DNA of 64,000 nucleotides, from contig NW_020654810.1 of the NCBI RefSeq assembly GCF_003589595.1, forward strand, positions 20,341,201 through 20,405,200, read 5' to 3'. Both the position numbers and the translations under genes were made by a program. Source of the DNA: Hyposmocoma kahamanoa (taxonomy: Eukaryota; Arthropoda; Insecta; Lepidoptera; Cosmopterigidae). The notes under the pieces are model-generated. The model saw only the letters and a list, made by a program, of their open reading frames with translations. It was not told the DNA's origin and did no database searches. Of this stretch, positions 11,451-22,525 are shown one piece after another; position 1 is the stretch's first letter; every line of letters begins with the position of its first letter.

Positions 11451-12046
11451 CTGAATATCTCTCCTCGGCTGTGGCAACCGCATCACAGGCTGTGGAACTG
11501 GAGCAGGCATTCTCGCTGGCGGTGGCGCCACCGCTAGGTGAGCAGGTATTTGCGGCGGTAGCGCCGGTCTTGGACCTTGCACCACTGTCACTGAAGGCAT
11601 CAAATGCGGAGGTCGCCGTTCGACAGGCCTCTCCATCACTGCTAAACTTTGAGAAGTTCGAGGATCCGAACAACGTTCCATCAGCCCCTCCATATATCCT
11701 TCTTGCACAGGTCGTCGCTCTACGATAGTAAGAGTTTCGGGCTGTATCTGCCGGCGCTCAATACGCTCTATACTATCTGGTCTATAAACTTCGGGAGCTG
11801 TATGTGGTCTCCTATCAGGAGATAGGTATTCAGACTTTTGAGCTTTGGCTCGTTCGACTATGGCAAGGTGTTCGGAGGGGCGAATGAGGCGCGGTGGGGC
11901 GGGGAGGACAGCTACTGCGTTTTCGGGGACCTGGTTGCGGGGACGTGGCTCCGGCGGCCGTGAGGACTGCCGCGGCAGAGGCGCAGGCGCCGTCGCGCGC
12001 CGTGCTCTCCCCGCCTTATTTTCGTCCGTCATCGGAGCGCGCCAAT
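11451..12046 (-). CDS. Proline/arginine-rich exon with SUMO-interaction-like repeats, probable N-terminus of the RING protein
   Basis: Seen: on the minus strand an acceptor (TTTTGTCAACAG, AG at 12048-12047) is followed 14 bases later by ATG (12032-12030). The frame stays open for exactly 194 codons to a CAG|GTACGT donor at 11451/11450, phase 0. The peptide starts MTDENKAGRARR and is rich in P, R and A. It repeats a hydrophobic-acidic patch: LAIVER (56-61), LTIVER (101-106), LAVMER (130-135), plus SVTVV (147-151). Known: SUMO-interacting motifs have the form hydrophobic-x-hydrophobic-hydrophobic next to acidic residues, and RNF4/Degringolade ligases carry several ahead of a C-terminal RING. 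Inference: this is the N-terminal coding exon of the gene ending at 96, giving about 281 residues, with a non-coding first exon upstream. The acceptor so near the ATG supports a 5' UTR intron. The start context is weak, so translation from an upstream exon remains possible. Confidence 0.65.
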
Positions 12047-14032
12047 CTGTTGACAAAAGTAATTTTGTTAATTACCCCACATGCATATATAGGTACTCGA
12101 AGTACAGAAAATGCTATTCGGCAATCTACACCAATATACATCCTACATCACATGGTACATCAATGTTATTGCAATAATAAAAAAATGTTATTTCAACTGA
12201 TGGCTTTCCCCAATCAATCAAGGAGGAATTAAACGAACGTCAAAAAACTTTATGTTCCTAAACAAATAAGAGAAAATCGTGCAAAGCATCTGTCCCTATC
12301 GAAAAGTACTTGAGCCAATGAAATAACGATATATCACGCAATCCAACGGTCCTCCCATGTGCGGTCACATTATCGGTATGAATCACGAAAAATATCTATA
12401 TAATCGAATATTTATTTAATAAAAACACACTATGGTTCTCACTATTTATTTGAGTTGATTGAAACTTGAAAGCATTTACCAAAAACGCAACTTCTTAATT
12501 TATGTATAATAACAATCTTTCAACATTGACCTATTACTTAATTTTACTTCTGAACTTAAGTTTGTTAATCAATTACATAGTAATAATTATTAACTTTGAT
12601 AGGTATTAATTTTATTGGGATTTAACCAAAGTATAATATTGAATGACCGGCATAATTAAGCAGAGCGCCATCTGTTCGTAACGCGCGGAACTTGGTAGGA
12701 GTTTAGTGCACTTGTTTATGAAACATTGATGCGAGTCAGACCGCGATGCGGCGACACCGACTGTGCGAATGTTTGGCGAATGCACTGTCAATATAGTAGC
12801 TCGATTAGTTCTTTGTATTTAAATCTGTAATAAACGTTTGTTATCATATTTTTGGTTTGTTGTTATGTGTATGTTTTGCTCTAATATGCAATATTTATAC
12901 CAAAATTATTTGGGTTACTTTTTAACAACACTAATTTATTTACTTCCTTGTAATTTGATAACTTATTTACTATATAGTTATTATACAGTTATATTAGTAG
13001 TATAATATATTAATCTTTTTACATTTACGTGTTCAAGTATTTATTGACACAGCTAAAACGTTTAACAATCCAAATCCATACATTTATCCACACATTTCCA
13101 ACTCATTTTGCTTTGTTTAGTTTTTGCTTTGTTGGTATAATATCTGATGGGAAATTCAAATCAGGTAGGTAGGTACTACAATAATTTAGTGTTATGCGCC
13201 GCTATTCAGGTCCTTATGCTAAGTAGGTCGTTCATGGAATATGGAATGATTAAGTCTTCTTTTTATATTTGCAGAGTACTTTTGAACAAAATATAATTAA
13301 ATTAATAAAAACCAGGTTACTAATAACTGGTTGGCATTTTGTGAGACCATTGCGTGAACAAAAATACTAAGAATCTTTAATGAATTGCACTCGTATATGG
13401 TAGCGTTTTCCTAAAAACTCACTGTTAAACATAGAAATATTTAAGAGTAAAGATTACAGTATAGATTAAAACAGGTTCAAGATGCAATTAAAACAACCCG
13501 AAGTGTCTAACAACCAACCATAATACACAAAAATGCCTCGATTTATTTGAATCCTACTAGGGCGATGATTTTTAAGTCGCTCGTGTGTAGTAGACGCTTA
13601 CTGTTTTCTCAAAATTCGTGTTTAAAAAAAATAGATTTAGATCAAGGTTCAGCTTGGTTCACTGTTTTTGTAATGATATATCTAGTTATATTTTACCTCA
13701 CAGTGAAGGTGACATGTAACGGCGCTGCTTTTATACGAAAAGATTTGCACATTTACGTCCAAATGTTACGTATTTGCTTTTAAAATGTTACATGTGGTAT
13801 GGGGTAATAGTAGTAGATACGTTAGTGTCATTGTAACAGCAACATGTTTGAACTGATTAAAAAATAAAATGGGTAGCCTATTTAGGTCCCTCTGCTGAGC
13901 ACAGGCAATGCAGAAGGCTTGGGCTGTAAGTTGCCACACAGACCCAATTGCAAAATTCACACGCATCCACGAACAAAATGTGTTGTTTAGAATGATGTTA
14001 GTAATATAATCTTGCGAGGTTGTTAGTATTTA
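12047..14032. other. Upstream flank and unassigned AT-rich sequence
   Basis: No exon is recognised beyond the acceptor at 12047. The CpG-richer block at about 12655-12810 is described separately. The remainder to 14032 is AT-rich, with only short frames lacking motifs. Confidence 0.4.
12655..12810 (-). promoter_or_regulatory. CpG-richer block, candidate promoter or first exon of the RING gene
   Basis: About 155 bp with clustered CpG (ACGCGCGG, CCGCGATGCGGCGACACCG, GGCGAATG) inside very AT-rich surroundings, 0.6 kb upstream of the proline-rich exon on its 5' side. Position and composition fit a 5' exon or promoter, but the GCGCCATCTG string also recurs in insect repeats. No transcription start can be assigned. 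Confidence 0.2.
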
Positions 14033-14276
14033 GTAGCAGTAGAGAGCTCCTTGTGAAAGAGTTCGTCCAAGGAAGTACTGCCACCTTACCTATTTCTGCT
14101 GCCAAGCTGTAATGTCAGCATTACTGTGTTCCGGTTTTGAGAGTGACGGGCGCAGTGGCAGTGTCCCTTAGATCGTTGCGATTTAGAGTGCTAGAATTTC
14201 GGTAAAAACTCTCGAGTGGCACTGCAACTGCTATGGACAGGCGTGTAGCTTACCATCAGGCGCACGACTTGTATTT
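14033..14276 (+). mobile_element. Repeat A copy 3
   Basis: Near full length: head GTAGCAGTAGAGAGCTCC, AAGTACTGCCACCTTACCTA, a middle lacking the GTGAAATTACAGGC segment (internal deletion), then ACAGGCGTGTAGCTTACCAT. It is followed by an (AAT)n-like run. Confidence 0.85.
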
Positions 14277-14817
14277 GTAAAATAATACTAATAATAATAA
14301 GTACTCTAAGTTACACAACGAGGGTTATGGAAATTGTACTCCAACTTGAATTACTCGCTGCGGCAGGTTCGGCTAGTACAACTGAAGGGAATTAATTAGG
14401 TGCTAATTACGAACATCCTGTACGACGAGTTGTGTTTGTTTAGCTGATAGAAATTTATTAAGATAAGTCATCTTTTATTTATGAGTGTTATAAAGGTAAT
14501 GTTTCAAGTTTTATAAGTGAGAATACGGTATTATACGGCAAAATTTTGCGTAGCATGGCGTTGAAGTTAAGCGGGTGATGGTTTAAAAAAATTAAAGCAT
14601 ATAGCTTATATTGAACCATTTTCAACCGTTTGTTTACATCCTTTGTTCCCACTAGGTCATTGAACTACTAGAACAATTATTTAATATATCATGTGTCTAT
14701 TAGAGAACTGCTGGGATTTCTTAGTCGTAGTTTAGTGAAAAAAAAGATTCCCAGTATTCATATTGCCTTAGTTTTACTCGTATTATTCAAATATCTACCA
14801 CCATTTTGAGTTGCATA

Positions 14818-15018
14818 TAGCTCCTTGTGAAAGAGTGCGTCCAGGTTAGTCCTGCCATCTTACCTATTTCTGCGGCCAAGAAGCAATGTGAGCATTACTG
14901 CGTTTTTGTTTGCTAGTGAAATTATAGGCACTTGGGATTTGTCAACTTATGTCTCGGGGTGCGGCTGCAGTGGCAGTGCCATTTTGATCTTTGTGATTTA
15001 AAGCTGTGAATGTGAGGC
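14818..15018 (+). mobile_element. Repeat A copy 4 (3'-truncated)
   Basis: Head TATAGCTCCTTGTGAAAGAG through the GTGAAATTATAGGCACTTGG and CAACTTATGTCTCGGGG blocks to TTTAAAGCTGTGAATG; the ACAGGCGTGTCGCTT end is missing. Confidence 0.8.
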
Positions 15019-15203
15019 ACTGCAGTAATAAAAAAAACTTTGCCAAATGCATTAATAAAAATGTATTAATTTTTAAGCTGTTGTTCCGGGCCTTTTATTT
15101 GTGTATTTTGTTCTTGTGTGCATTAAAGAGTACTTGTGATATTTTGAGCCCAAGTAAACAGTACAAGCGTGACCAAGAACACAATCCCATTATTAAGCCA
15201 TGA

Positions 15204-15530
15204 CATCGAATATATAACCAGAAATAGAGACGAAATATCATTTAATTTGTTTGATAACTATTCATTAGGTACTGTCACAACTGGGCTCCGATAGGCCCGA
15301 AATCGAAACAATTGACGGGTGTCGTCAATTGTTTTACTTCAAATCGATCAGTTTAACTTGAGCTTTGCTATAATGGACGAAAATTGCAAAATTACATATT
15401 TAATTACCGGTGAAATGTGATTCCGTTTGTTTTGGAATTAGATGTTTTGCTGTTTTTCCCACACCACCGAATGGAACAGCCCCAATTGTTAGAGATATTA
15501 TCTTTATTACAATAAATACAGAATATTTTC
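15204..15530 (+). repeat. Repeat G copy 1 (~330 bp)
   Basis: Starts CATCGAATATATAACCAGAA and ends near CAATAAATACAGAATATTTT; matches 30241-30550 over its length. It differs by a 10-bp-stem hairpin (ACAATTGAC ... GTCAATTGT, about 15308-15334) absent from the other copy. Family unknown. Confidence 0.7.
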
Positions 15531-16297
15531 ATCAACATATCGATAATAATGAATAATACACACCTCGAGAAGTCAAACTGTTTAAAATAAAACTGTAAGG
15601 TTCAAACACAAACACTTAAAACCAAACACTATCTGAGCACTTGACGTAGTAAATTGCAAAAGTAACTGTAACTTGCAAAATACTTGTCGATACTGGAATA
15701 TTTATCGCACCAACACTGGTAAGTTAAATTCAAGTACAATTAACGGGTTTTTGTTAAGCATTTAAAATTAGAATTAACTATAAAAACACGATAAATGAAG
15801 ACACAAAGAAAACGGTAACGCGGAAATTGTAGGTGCAACGATTGCCATGACAACACTGCGTCGAAAGTGATTTTCCCTCCAAAATTGACGCATGCGCGTT
15901 GCAATACAAATTTTACAAACTTATGTACATTTACAGAAGACAATTTTACACCTTAATAGTAACGTAAAAGAGAGGTTTAAGGTGGTAAATATATGTTGCT
16001 ATGAAAAGGGTCGCGTGTTCAGCCCCACGCAACATTTTCTGATGATAGCCTCCAGTAGCAATTTTCCTATTGTTATTAAAATATAGTATAAGTATAGTTA
16101 CGAACATGGGGTGATTGTAGCAGGGAAATGCGTCTCATTTCCTCCGTGCGACAGAATTGGTTTTTGTATCATTTGGAGGTTTCGACGTCTCTGCTTGCAG
16201 TTTGCGTAAGTAAATTTATTTTGATTAAGTTGAAACCTTATTAAGTGTTTTATTAAGTGTCAGGATGTTTCACCATCATGATATTCAATTATTTTTT
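15531..16297. other. No gene recognised
   Basis: AT-rich sequence with two overlapping opposite short frames (15740-15943 minus, 15892-16086 plus) and no protein motif. Confidence 0.4.
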
Positions 16298-16620
16298 GTG
16301 AAATTACTTCACTAGTTTGTTATAATTATTAATACACAGATCGAACACTTAGAAAAAATTCCTTCGATCCGGCCGGATTCGAACCGACGTCTTCCAGCAA
16401 ACCGTATCAGACGCTATGCCAAGTAAGCCACGGATCGAACCAGCAGACTTCAAGAATTCTCTTACGTCTTTGTTATCGAATCTTTACATCTGGTTTTTTA
16501 ACGACTTTTTAGCCATAGCGCCACGTACGAGAAATCTATGAAAGTATTTCGTCAACCAGTTAGGCACCTTTACAGCTACCAGCTCTGGCTAGAGATGACG
16601 CTATTTACTGCAATTAATGT
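16298..16620 (-). mobile_element. tRNA-headed SINE family C, copy 1
   Basis: On the minus strand a tRNA-like head has an A-box-like TGGCATAGCGTCT and a canonical B box GGTTCGAATCC (16374-16384), followed by GAAGGAATTTTTTC. The accompanying CACGTACGAGAAATC and TTTACAGCTACCAGCTCTGG sequence at 16520-16590 resembles the block beside copy 3. Confidence 0.65.
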
Positions 16621-16808
16621 TTTATTGAATTGAGACCTAATTACCTGACCGAAAGAGTTGTCGGTTGAGGATTTAATTTTTTAAATATAAATTAATTTTT
16701 TTCTTGCGTACAGATGAATAAATTAAATCATATTTGTGGTGCATCATAATATACCAGATATGATGCAAATTACCATGTCTCGAACTAGGGTGTTCCCTGT
16801 ACTATGAG

Positions 16809-17000
16809 TGGATAATTTTCAGATCAGTTTTTCTGTACCTTATTTTGGTGGCAATTTCTATTACCTAGTTAATATTGTAGGATATTATCATGAAGTATTA
16901 TTTAATATTTGAGTGTAGTAACCTGAAATATTTACCGAAATATACACCACGTTATACACACCGAAATTCGGTAGAGAAAACTTACATGCCAAAGTTACCC
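16809..17000 (+). mobile_element. MITE E copy 2
   Basis: Terminal inverted repeats of about 50 bp: left GGATAATTTTCAGATCAG and GTGGCAATTT; right ends CGGTAGAGAAAACTTACATG then AAGTTACCC. The interior is AT-rich with TATTATTTAATATT. No coding capacity. Confidence 0.75.
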
Positions 17001-17204
17001 AAGTACTATAGTAACGAAATTTACACAAATGAAATAAAATTCAATTATGTTCTGTATGTACAATTTCCTTATAAAACTTCTTCAATTTCGTTCCGCGGCA
17101 ATGTAAATTGAGTCCTATGAAGTTACAAAGAGTTTCGTTCAAGTACGCCTCATACAAAAAGGTTTGATTATATTTTGAATTATAATTAATAGGAAATCAA
17201 CCAA

Positions 17205-17350
17205 CAACGGTTGAGTCAACTGTGATCATGGGACCTGTAAAGGGCCCGAAACGTCAGTTTGTTTGAAAAACAAATATATGCGATTTAAATCCGGAAACAT
17301 AGTTTCATTTCTTATGTGTAACAATCGCAAAAACCTAAGAACTCGATATA
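17205..17350 (+). repeat. Repeat H copy 1
   Basis: GTGATCATGGGACCTGTAAA, CCGAAACGTCAG, AAACAAATATATGCGATTTA and AACCTAAGAACTCG occur in this order, as in the copy at 24780 and, partly, 46060 and 59465. Confidence 0.6.
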
Positions 17351-17627
17351 ATTAAATAATCAACGTTATTTTTTAATTCCGCAGACATGATCAAAGAACT
17401 GGGTCATGTTTGTAAGTCACATTTTATTGCACAACAAAAAAAACTTAACAATGATATCATTTCAAATAATAGTGTAAAAAGGCGTTTTCTTCCAACTTAT
17501 CCCACCAAGAGATTTCTTCTAACTCGTGAATTTCCAAACAATAGGGCCTAACTTTATAATTTTTAAAAACAGTAGATCATTTTCTATAGATCTTGAAAAT
17601 CCAAGAAGGCCGGAAGAACAATAAATT

Positions 17628-17948
17628 CCTTGTAGGCTAGCAAAAAAAAACCATCGACTGCTTCTCTGCCAGATTTAAAAAGTAGACATATTCTTTTCGC
17701 TATTATTCTTCTTATAAAACACAAACGGACGTAACTTACAATTTTGTCCAAAAATAATTATTTACACCACAAGCACCTAACCATGTAAATACCTTTTTTG
17801 TAAATTACGTCAGTTGTGATAGTGAAGACAATTTGTCACAAAGATTAACATATCTCTCCCCACAGTCTCTAAAGACTTTTTCTAACAAGAGACAAAAAAA
17901 CGTAATCCGTTCAAAAAACAAACAAATAGCCTATTACTACCTTATATT
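17628..17948 (+). repeat. Direct duplication I, left copy
   Basis: About 320 bp beginning CTTGTAGGCTAGC and running through ATTTGTCACAAAGATTAACA to AATAGCCTATTACTACC; repeated with substitutions and indels at 18447-18781. Frames in this copy are broken. Confidence 0.75.
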
Positions 17949-18149
17949 AAAACATGTATCTACCTGTCTATAATGCTAATTGAATTAATTCACGGGCCTC
18001 GAGATACGCATCTAAATTTAAAAGTCAATAGAATGTTAATAATTAGAAGTTTAAGTACAAGAATTTGTTAGTTCAAATTGTGATCACGTAAAACGCATCT
18101 AATTAATTTAAAATACAATTTATACTTGAGATAAGTAATATTTATTTTA

Positions 18150-18446
18150 TTGAATATCATGATGTTTTTACTACCATAATATTAATATACTTTTGTGAAA
18201 ATACTCCACTGCTTTGTTTGGTAGTTGTAAAGGTACATGGTAGGGCTAGCGCGACAAAAATTGCTAACTTCACCTGTAGTGCAGATGGTAAGAGCGGTAG
18301 CCACGCGGCAACAAGACGCTGGTTCGAGTTCGGTCTGATCAAAGGATGTTTTCTTTGTGTATTGATTTGATTTGTAATAACTTGAGAAAAGTTGCGAATA
18401 GAGAGAGTTGGAAGTTCGAGGGAGAGGTGTGTTTACCCAGCAGTGG
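18150..18446 (+). mobile_element. tRNA-headed SINE family C, copy 2
   Basis: GTAGTGCAGATGGTAAGAGC (A-box region) and B box GGTTCGAGTT at 18321, then a TTCTTTGTG continuation as in the other C copies. It lies between the two halves of duplication I. The left boundary is uncertain; the preceding CATGATGTTTTTACTACC resembles C-family tail sequence and may belong to another copy. Confidence 0.55.
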
Positions 18447-18781
18447 GATACTTGTAGGCTAACAAAAAAAAAAACCATAAACTGCTCTCTCTGCCAAATT
18501 TAAAAAGTTGACATATCCGTGTCACCATTTTTCGTTTTATACAACACAAACGTACATAACGTACAATTTTGTGCAAAAATAATTATTTACTCCACAATAT
18601 AGGACATGAAATTCTACACCAACTATGAAAATACCCTTTTTGTAAATTACGACAGTTATGATAAAGAAGACGATTTGTCACAAAGATTAACATATCTCTT
18701 TCCACAGTCTCAAAAGACTTTTAACAAGAGACAAAGACGTAATCCGTTTAAAAAACAAGCAAATAGCCTATTACTACCCCT
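18447..18781 (+). repeat. Direct duplication I, right copy with an open frame
   Basis: Second copy of the 17628 unit. Here a 63-codon frame (18606-18797) stays open, polar and K/R/N-rich with no recognised motif. The frame is not conserved in the left copy, so coding status is doubtful. Confidence 0.7.
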
Positions 18782-18797
18782 CATCAGCTACAGATAA

Positions 18798-19894
18798 GAA
18801 AGATGGAATAATTCATGGAGATCAACCGCTTGCTATGAATGTTAATAAGAATAAGTATAAATAAAAAGAAAAGACTAGGTATAGTGGGCAAAAGTACGCT
18901 TCTTTATGATTTGATAATATGTAAGTATGTAACCAATGATCCTTTTTGTGTGTACTCGTATACTGTTTTGTATACTTAATTGTAACTCAAAAATGTGTAT
19001 GTTACGCCGTTTTTCTTTCAGAGGGCAGTATTTTTATTTAAAAAACAACTAGTTTTGTTAAGTTAGATTCAATTTGTAATGGCAATGACCAACAGTACCA
19101 TTACCATGAATTTACTAATATCACATTCGTCGCTAGTGACTGCCTAAACTATTTATAATTAAAATGTTACTACTTCTTGTGACCACTAGAGGGCGCCATA
19201 CAATTTACCATATAAAATTGCCAGTAAGTTCATGGTAGAGGAACAACAGATCGACTCCTCCTACGTAATCATCATAAGCTCCAAAAAGAGTTGCTTATGT
19301 TCATAAATAAATTTAATTTTATATCAATGTATTACAGTCAGCAGTAAAATAATATTCCCTAGGAATACTTCGGGAATATCAAGTGTTATGCTCATTTTAA
19401 TCCGTTTCAATATATTAAAACGTTCAAATGGTTGTGAATTTGGGCTTACGATTCTTTACGTAGAAGGGATCGAGATAATAAATGTAAGGAACCAAGTAAA
19501 AACACGTTCTATAAACATTATATTGACCTTTTAACATTTGCAAAAAATGGTTACAAAAGTTAACCGTTCGAAGAGATAAGACGTCGACCCCTCTGATTAT
19601 TTTTGAATACAATAAACCAAATCTAAACTCCCATGATAATAAAACTTTATTATCTTTTTTGTTCACTTAAGATTTTATGATAAACTATTATATTTGATGA
19701 TTTTTTTATTGAATGATGTTAGTTTAGAGTTTAAACGAGCAATACGGTTAATTAGTTTTTGCTATGCGGGTACCTTATTTATTACAGATGTCGTTAAAAG
19801 CGTCCGAGAATTAGTAACGGAAAACAGGCGGCAGCGTCTTCTAGTCTGTTTTATTGCAGTTCTACTGCAAGACATGTAGTATCAAGCGTAGTGG
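18798..19894. other. No gene recognised
   Basis: AT-rich single-copy-looking sequence. Short frames at 19424-19666 (minus) and 19694-19879 (plus) have no motif. Confidence 0.4.
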
Positions 19895-19975
19895 TTTTTT
19901 TATGACACCAAGTGATGGGACGAACAAGTCGTGCGCCTGGTGATAAGCGACACGCCCGTCCATAAGGCTGAACAA
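19895..19975 (-). mobile_element. Repeat A, 3'-end fragment (copy 5)
   Basis: GACGAACAAGTCGTGCGCCT and GCGACACGCCCGTCCATAA are the reverse complement of the A 3' end; the rest of the element is absent. Confidence 0.75.
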
Positions 19976-20019
19976 TTCTAATATGATTATTAATTCAAAG
20001 GTAATATAATTACAATAAA

Positions 20020-20370
20020 AAATTTTCTTCGACCCGGTGGGACTTGGAACTCACGTCAATGTTGCACCGTAGCATTGCTCTTCCCAACTGAGCACGGGTC
20101 AAGTTATTGAGTTGTCAAAATTCTCCTGTTTTTTTGTTATAGATCTTTGTACTGGATTTCGGCAGTCGTCACCGCTAGTGACATCTAGTGAGAGATTTTT
20201 GAAGAACCTTTTTACCGCAGCCGATACCTTTACAGGTATCACAATTGAGGTAGATGTCACTTTTCGATTAAATGTATTATTGGGACTTTTTGTGACAAAA
20301 CTAACTAGTTTCGTAATGATTATTCTATTATTAATACAAAGATCGAATACAGAAAAAAATTCTTACAAAA
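20020..20370 (-). mobile_element. tRNA-headed SINE family C, copy 3 with flanking block
   Basis: The minus strand reads GTGCTCAGTTGGGAAGAGC (excellent tRNA A box) and GAGTTCCAAGTCCC (B-box-like) at about 20040-20105, then TCGAAGAAAATTTT. Sequence at 20160-20250 (GCTAGTGACATCTAGTGAG, TTTACAGGTATC) parallels 16520-16590, suggesting a composite element. Confidence 0.65.
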
Positions 20371-20739
20371 TTTCTTCTTAAAAGTAGTGGAGTTATTTCA
20401 CAAAAAGTCTGAATAATCATTTGAACAATTCTGACTTTGAAACAGCTTAAGATTGTTTGAATTAGATTGCTTTTCGTGTTACTAGAGTGAGATTTCTGTG
20501 ACTATTTTAAGACACTTTCTACGACTTCTGTATTAAATAAGGTATCCACATCGCAATAACTAACTACCCATAATGCTCTACTATTGAAACTCTTTAACTA
20601 ACATCGTTCAATAAATTACATATGCTTATTATTGTCTACAAAAACAACAAAAAACATGTATAAACTAATTTGATGTTATTTTTGAAAAACCCGCGTAAAC
20701 GAAGCTCTAGTAACAGCCCTCTTACTTTCTACATGTTTT
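20371..20739. other. No gene recognised
   Basis: AT-rich sequence without motif or recognised repeat. Confidence 0.4.
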
Positions 20740-20820
20740 GGTTATAGTGACCCTCCTTATCAACCCGTAGGGTGGATACCCTACGGGTCGATAAGAAGGG
20801 ATGAGATGGGCACTATAACC
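20740..20820. repeat. 81-bp imperfect hairpin
   Basis: GGTTATAGTG (20740-20749) pairs with CACTATAACC (20811-20820). CTTATCAACCCGTAGGGT (20756-20773) pairs with 20778-20795 with a single mismatch around a 4-base loop. A GC-richer block with a 60-codon frame (20822-21004) follows directly. Confidence 0.8.
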
Positions 20821-21013
20821 TATGAAAGCACAGGAACCTTGTCGGTTATATCCTGACCCCAGATCAGCCCGCTTGCACAGACTTCATCCGGTTCTCAAAA
20901 GAATGGGTGACCTGCACCGAGTGCAAGTACAGCACCCTGCCTATTTTCCAAATGAGTACCGGAGTCCGTACTCGGAGGTCCCTAACCCTCGTGTCAGTAG
21001 ATAGGAACCTCTA

Positions 21014-21122
21014 GTAACAGTAGCAGAGTAGTAGTTCTATCCAGGGAAGTACTGCCACTTTACCTGTTTCTGCCGCCAAGCGGTAAAATGAGCTTTGCTG
21101 CGTTCCGGTTTTGAAGGTTAGG
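21014..21122 (+). mobile_element. Repeat A, 5' half (copy 6)
   Basis: GTAACAGTAGCAGAGTAG, CAGGGAAGTACTGCCACTTT, GTTTCTGCCGCCAAGC and CGTTCCGGTTTTGAAGG match the A 5' half; the 3' half is missing. Confidence 0.8.
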
Positions 21123-21842
21123 GGTGCCACGCTTCCTCGTGTGCTACTGCTTTGTGTGAAGTTTTACTACTTGTTTTACTATAGTATGGTAATAGTTTAC
21201 TTATTACACCTAACATAGTCCCCAACGCGCCCCCTGGAGGACCATGGTCTAAACATCTCTTCTCGAGAAGACACGTACACAGCAATGGCACATGGATTGA
21301 TGGTAAATCGGCCGTGATTTCAAATAAAAATGTGGAACTCAAAATCCAGGGACCTTAGTGTAAATTTTCAAATATGTAAACTTAACCTTCGAACCTAACT
21401 TTCTAACTAACTTTACACTCAGGCCTCTGAACCGCTTTCAACGTAGTTTATCTACGATTACCTATACACATAACTGTATTGCCGTACACCCAAGCTCAAA
21501 ATCCGTCAAATGTCGTCGGCAAAATCGCAAAGAAACCATTACAATGCCAAACGTATTTCAATAAATAACAAAGCGATATTTTAGTATGCAAGTCAGAGGT
21601 AATTATCGCGCGCGGCCGTCTATAGTGTGCGCATTAGGAAGGGTCCCAAACGACCACCCTGGGATATTCGTGAGGCGAATGGCGTCGTAAGGGTTGACAA
21701 CAATTAGGTATGTAGGTGTCTATAATATAATCGTCGTACAGAATGTTCATTTGTGTCTAATATTGAGAGTACTTCTTTGAAAGGATGTTTTCAGTTTGTA
21801 CATACGCATTTTTAATTTCAATAACCCAACCTCAGTAGATAG
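21123..21842. other. No gene recognised
   Basis: Includes a CpG-rich patch at about 21606-21700 (ATCGCGCGCGGCCGTC; GGCGAATGGCGTCG) of unknown origin. Frames are short and without motif. Confidence 0.4.
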
Positions 21843-22080
21843 TACTAAAAAAACCGACCATAAAATTCATTCATCCCCTAGTTTACCACTTTTAGAGGGC
21901 GAATATTTTCTTCAAATTTAAATGGGACCACTTCTGAGCTACCCTCTTTTCAACAAAAAGAAGGAATCATCAAAATCGGTTCACAAATGACGGTGTTATC
22001 GCGTAACTTACGTAAAAAACATACTTATATATTATATAGTCGAATTGAGTATCTCTTCCTTTTTTGAAGTCGGTTAAAGA
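21843..22080 (-). mobile_element. Element D copy 1 (internally deleted)
   Basis: Begins TACTAAAAAAACCGACC and ends TTTTTTGAAGTCGGTTAA; the middle keeps AAATCGGTTCACAAATGACG. About 240 bp against about 410 bp for full copies. Confidence 0.8.
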
Positions 22081-22525
22081 ATGATGTCTAAGTAGACCAC
22101 CGAAAAACAATGAATTAAAACTGTGTACACAAAAAGTTCAAAATGGCATCGAAATCTGGCAAGCTCCCATTTAAAATCCTTTACTGACTTAATAAGTCTT
22201 CCAAGGGTTTTGATAATTTTCTTCGATATGAAGATAATTACCACGATGCTAGTGATAATAAATTAATTACAAGGCCTAAATAGGCCTCCAAGTGGAAATT
22301 CAAACAAGGATCTCCTATATTGGAAGCTAGTTTTCACACATATATCCAACACCGCAATACCACTACCATCATATCGCACCCTCTATAATAAAGTATCATA
22401 AAAAAATATTTTTTTTATAATTTAAAATAACATTTTTGAGAAGACAAAAGGAATTTTAAAAAAACATACATTTTTATCATATTTAGTATCACTTAAATGG
22501 CTTACGTAACTGGTATCACGTAATT
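22081..22525. other. No gene recognised
   Basis: AT-rich sequence between element D and the nested repeat A/LINE. Confidence 0.4.

Noticed and set aside
11416..11728. Open frames of about 85 codons on both strands inside the proline-rich exon
   Set aside because: They are shadows of the minus-strand coding frame in a GC-rich exon and lack their own splice or start logic.
20740..20820. Hairpin as a microRNA precursor
   Set aside because: The inner loop is only 4 bases and the outer stem is separated by unpaired sequence, unlike a typical precursor.
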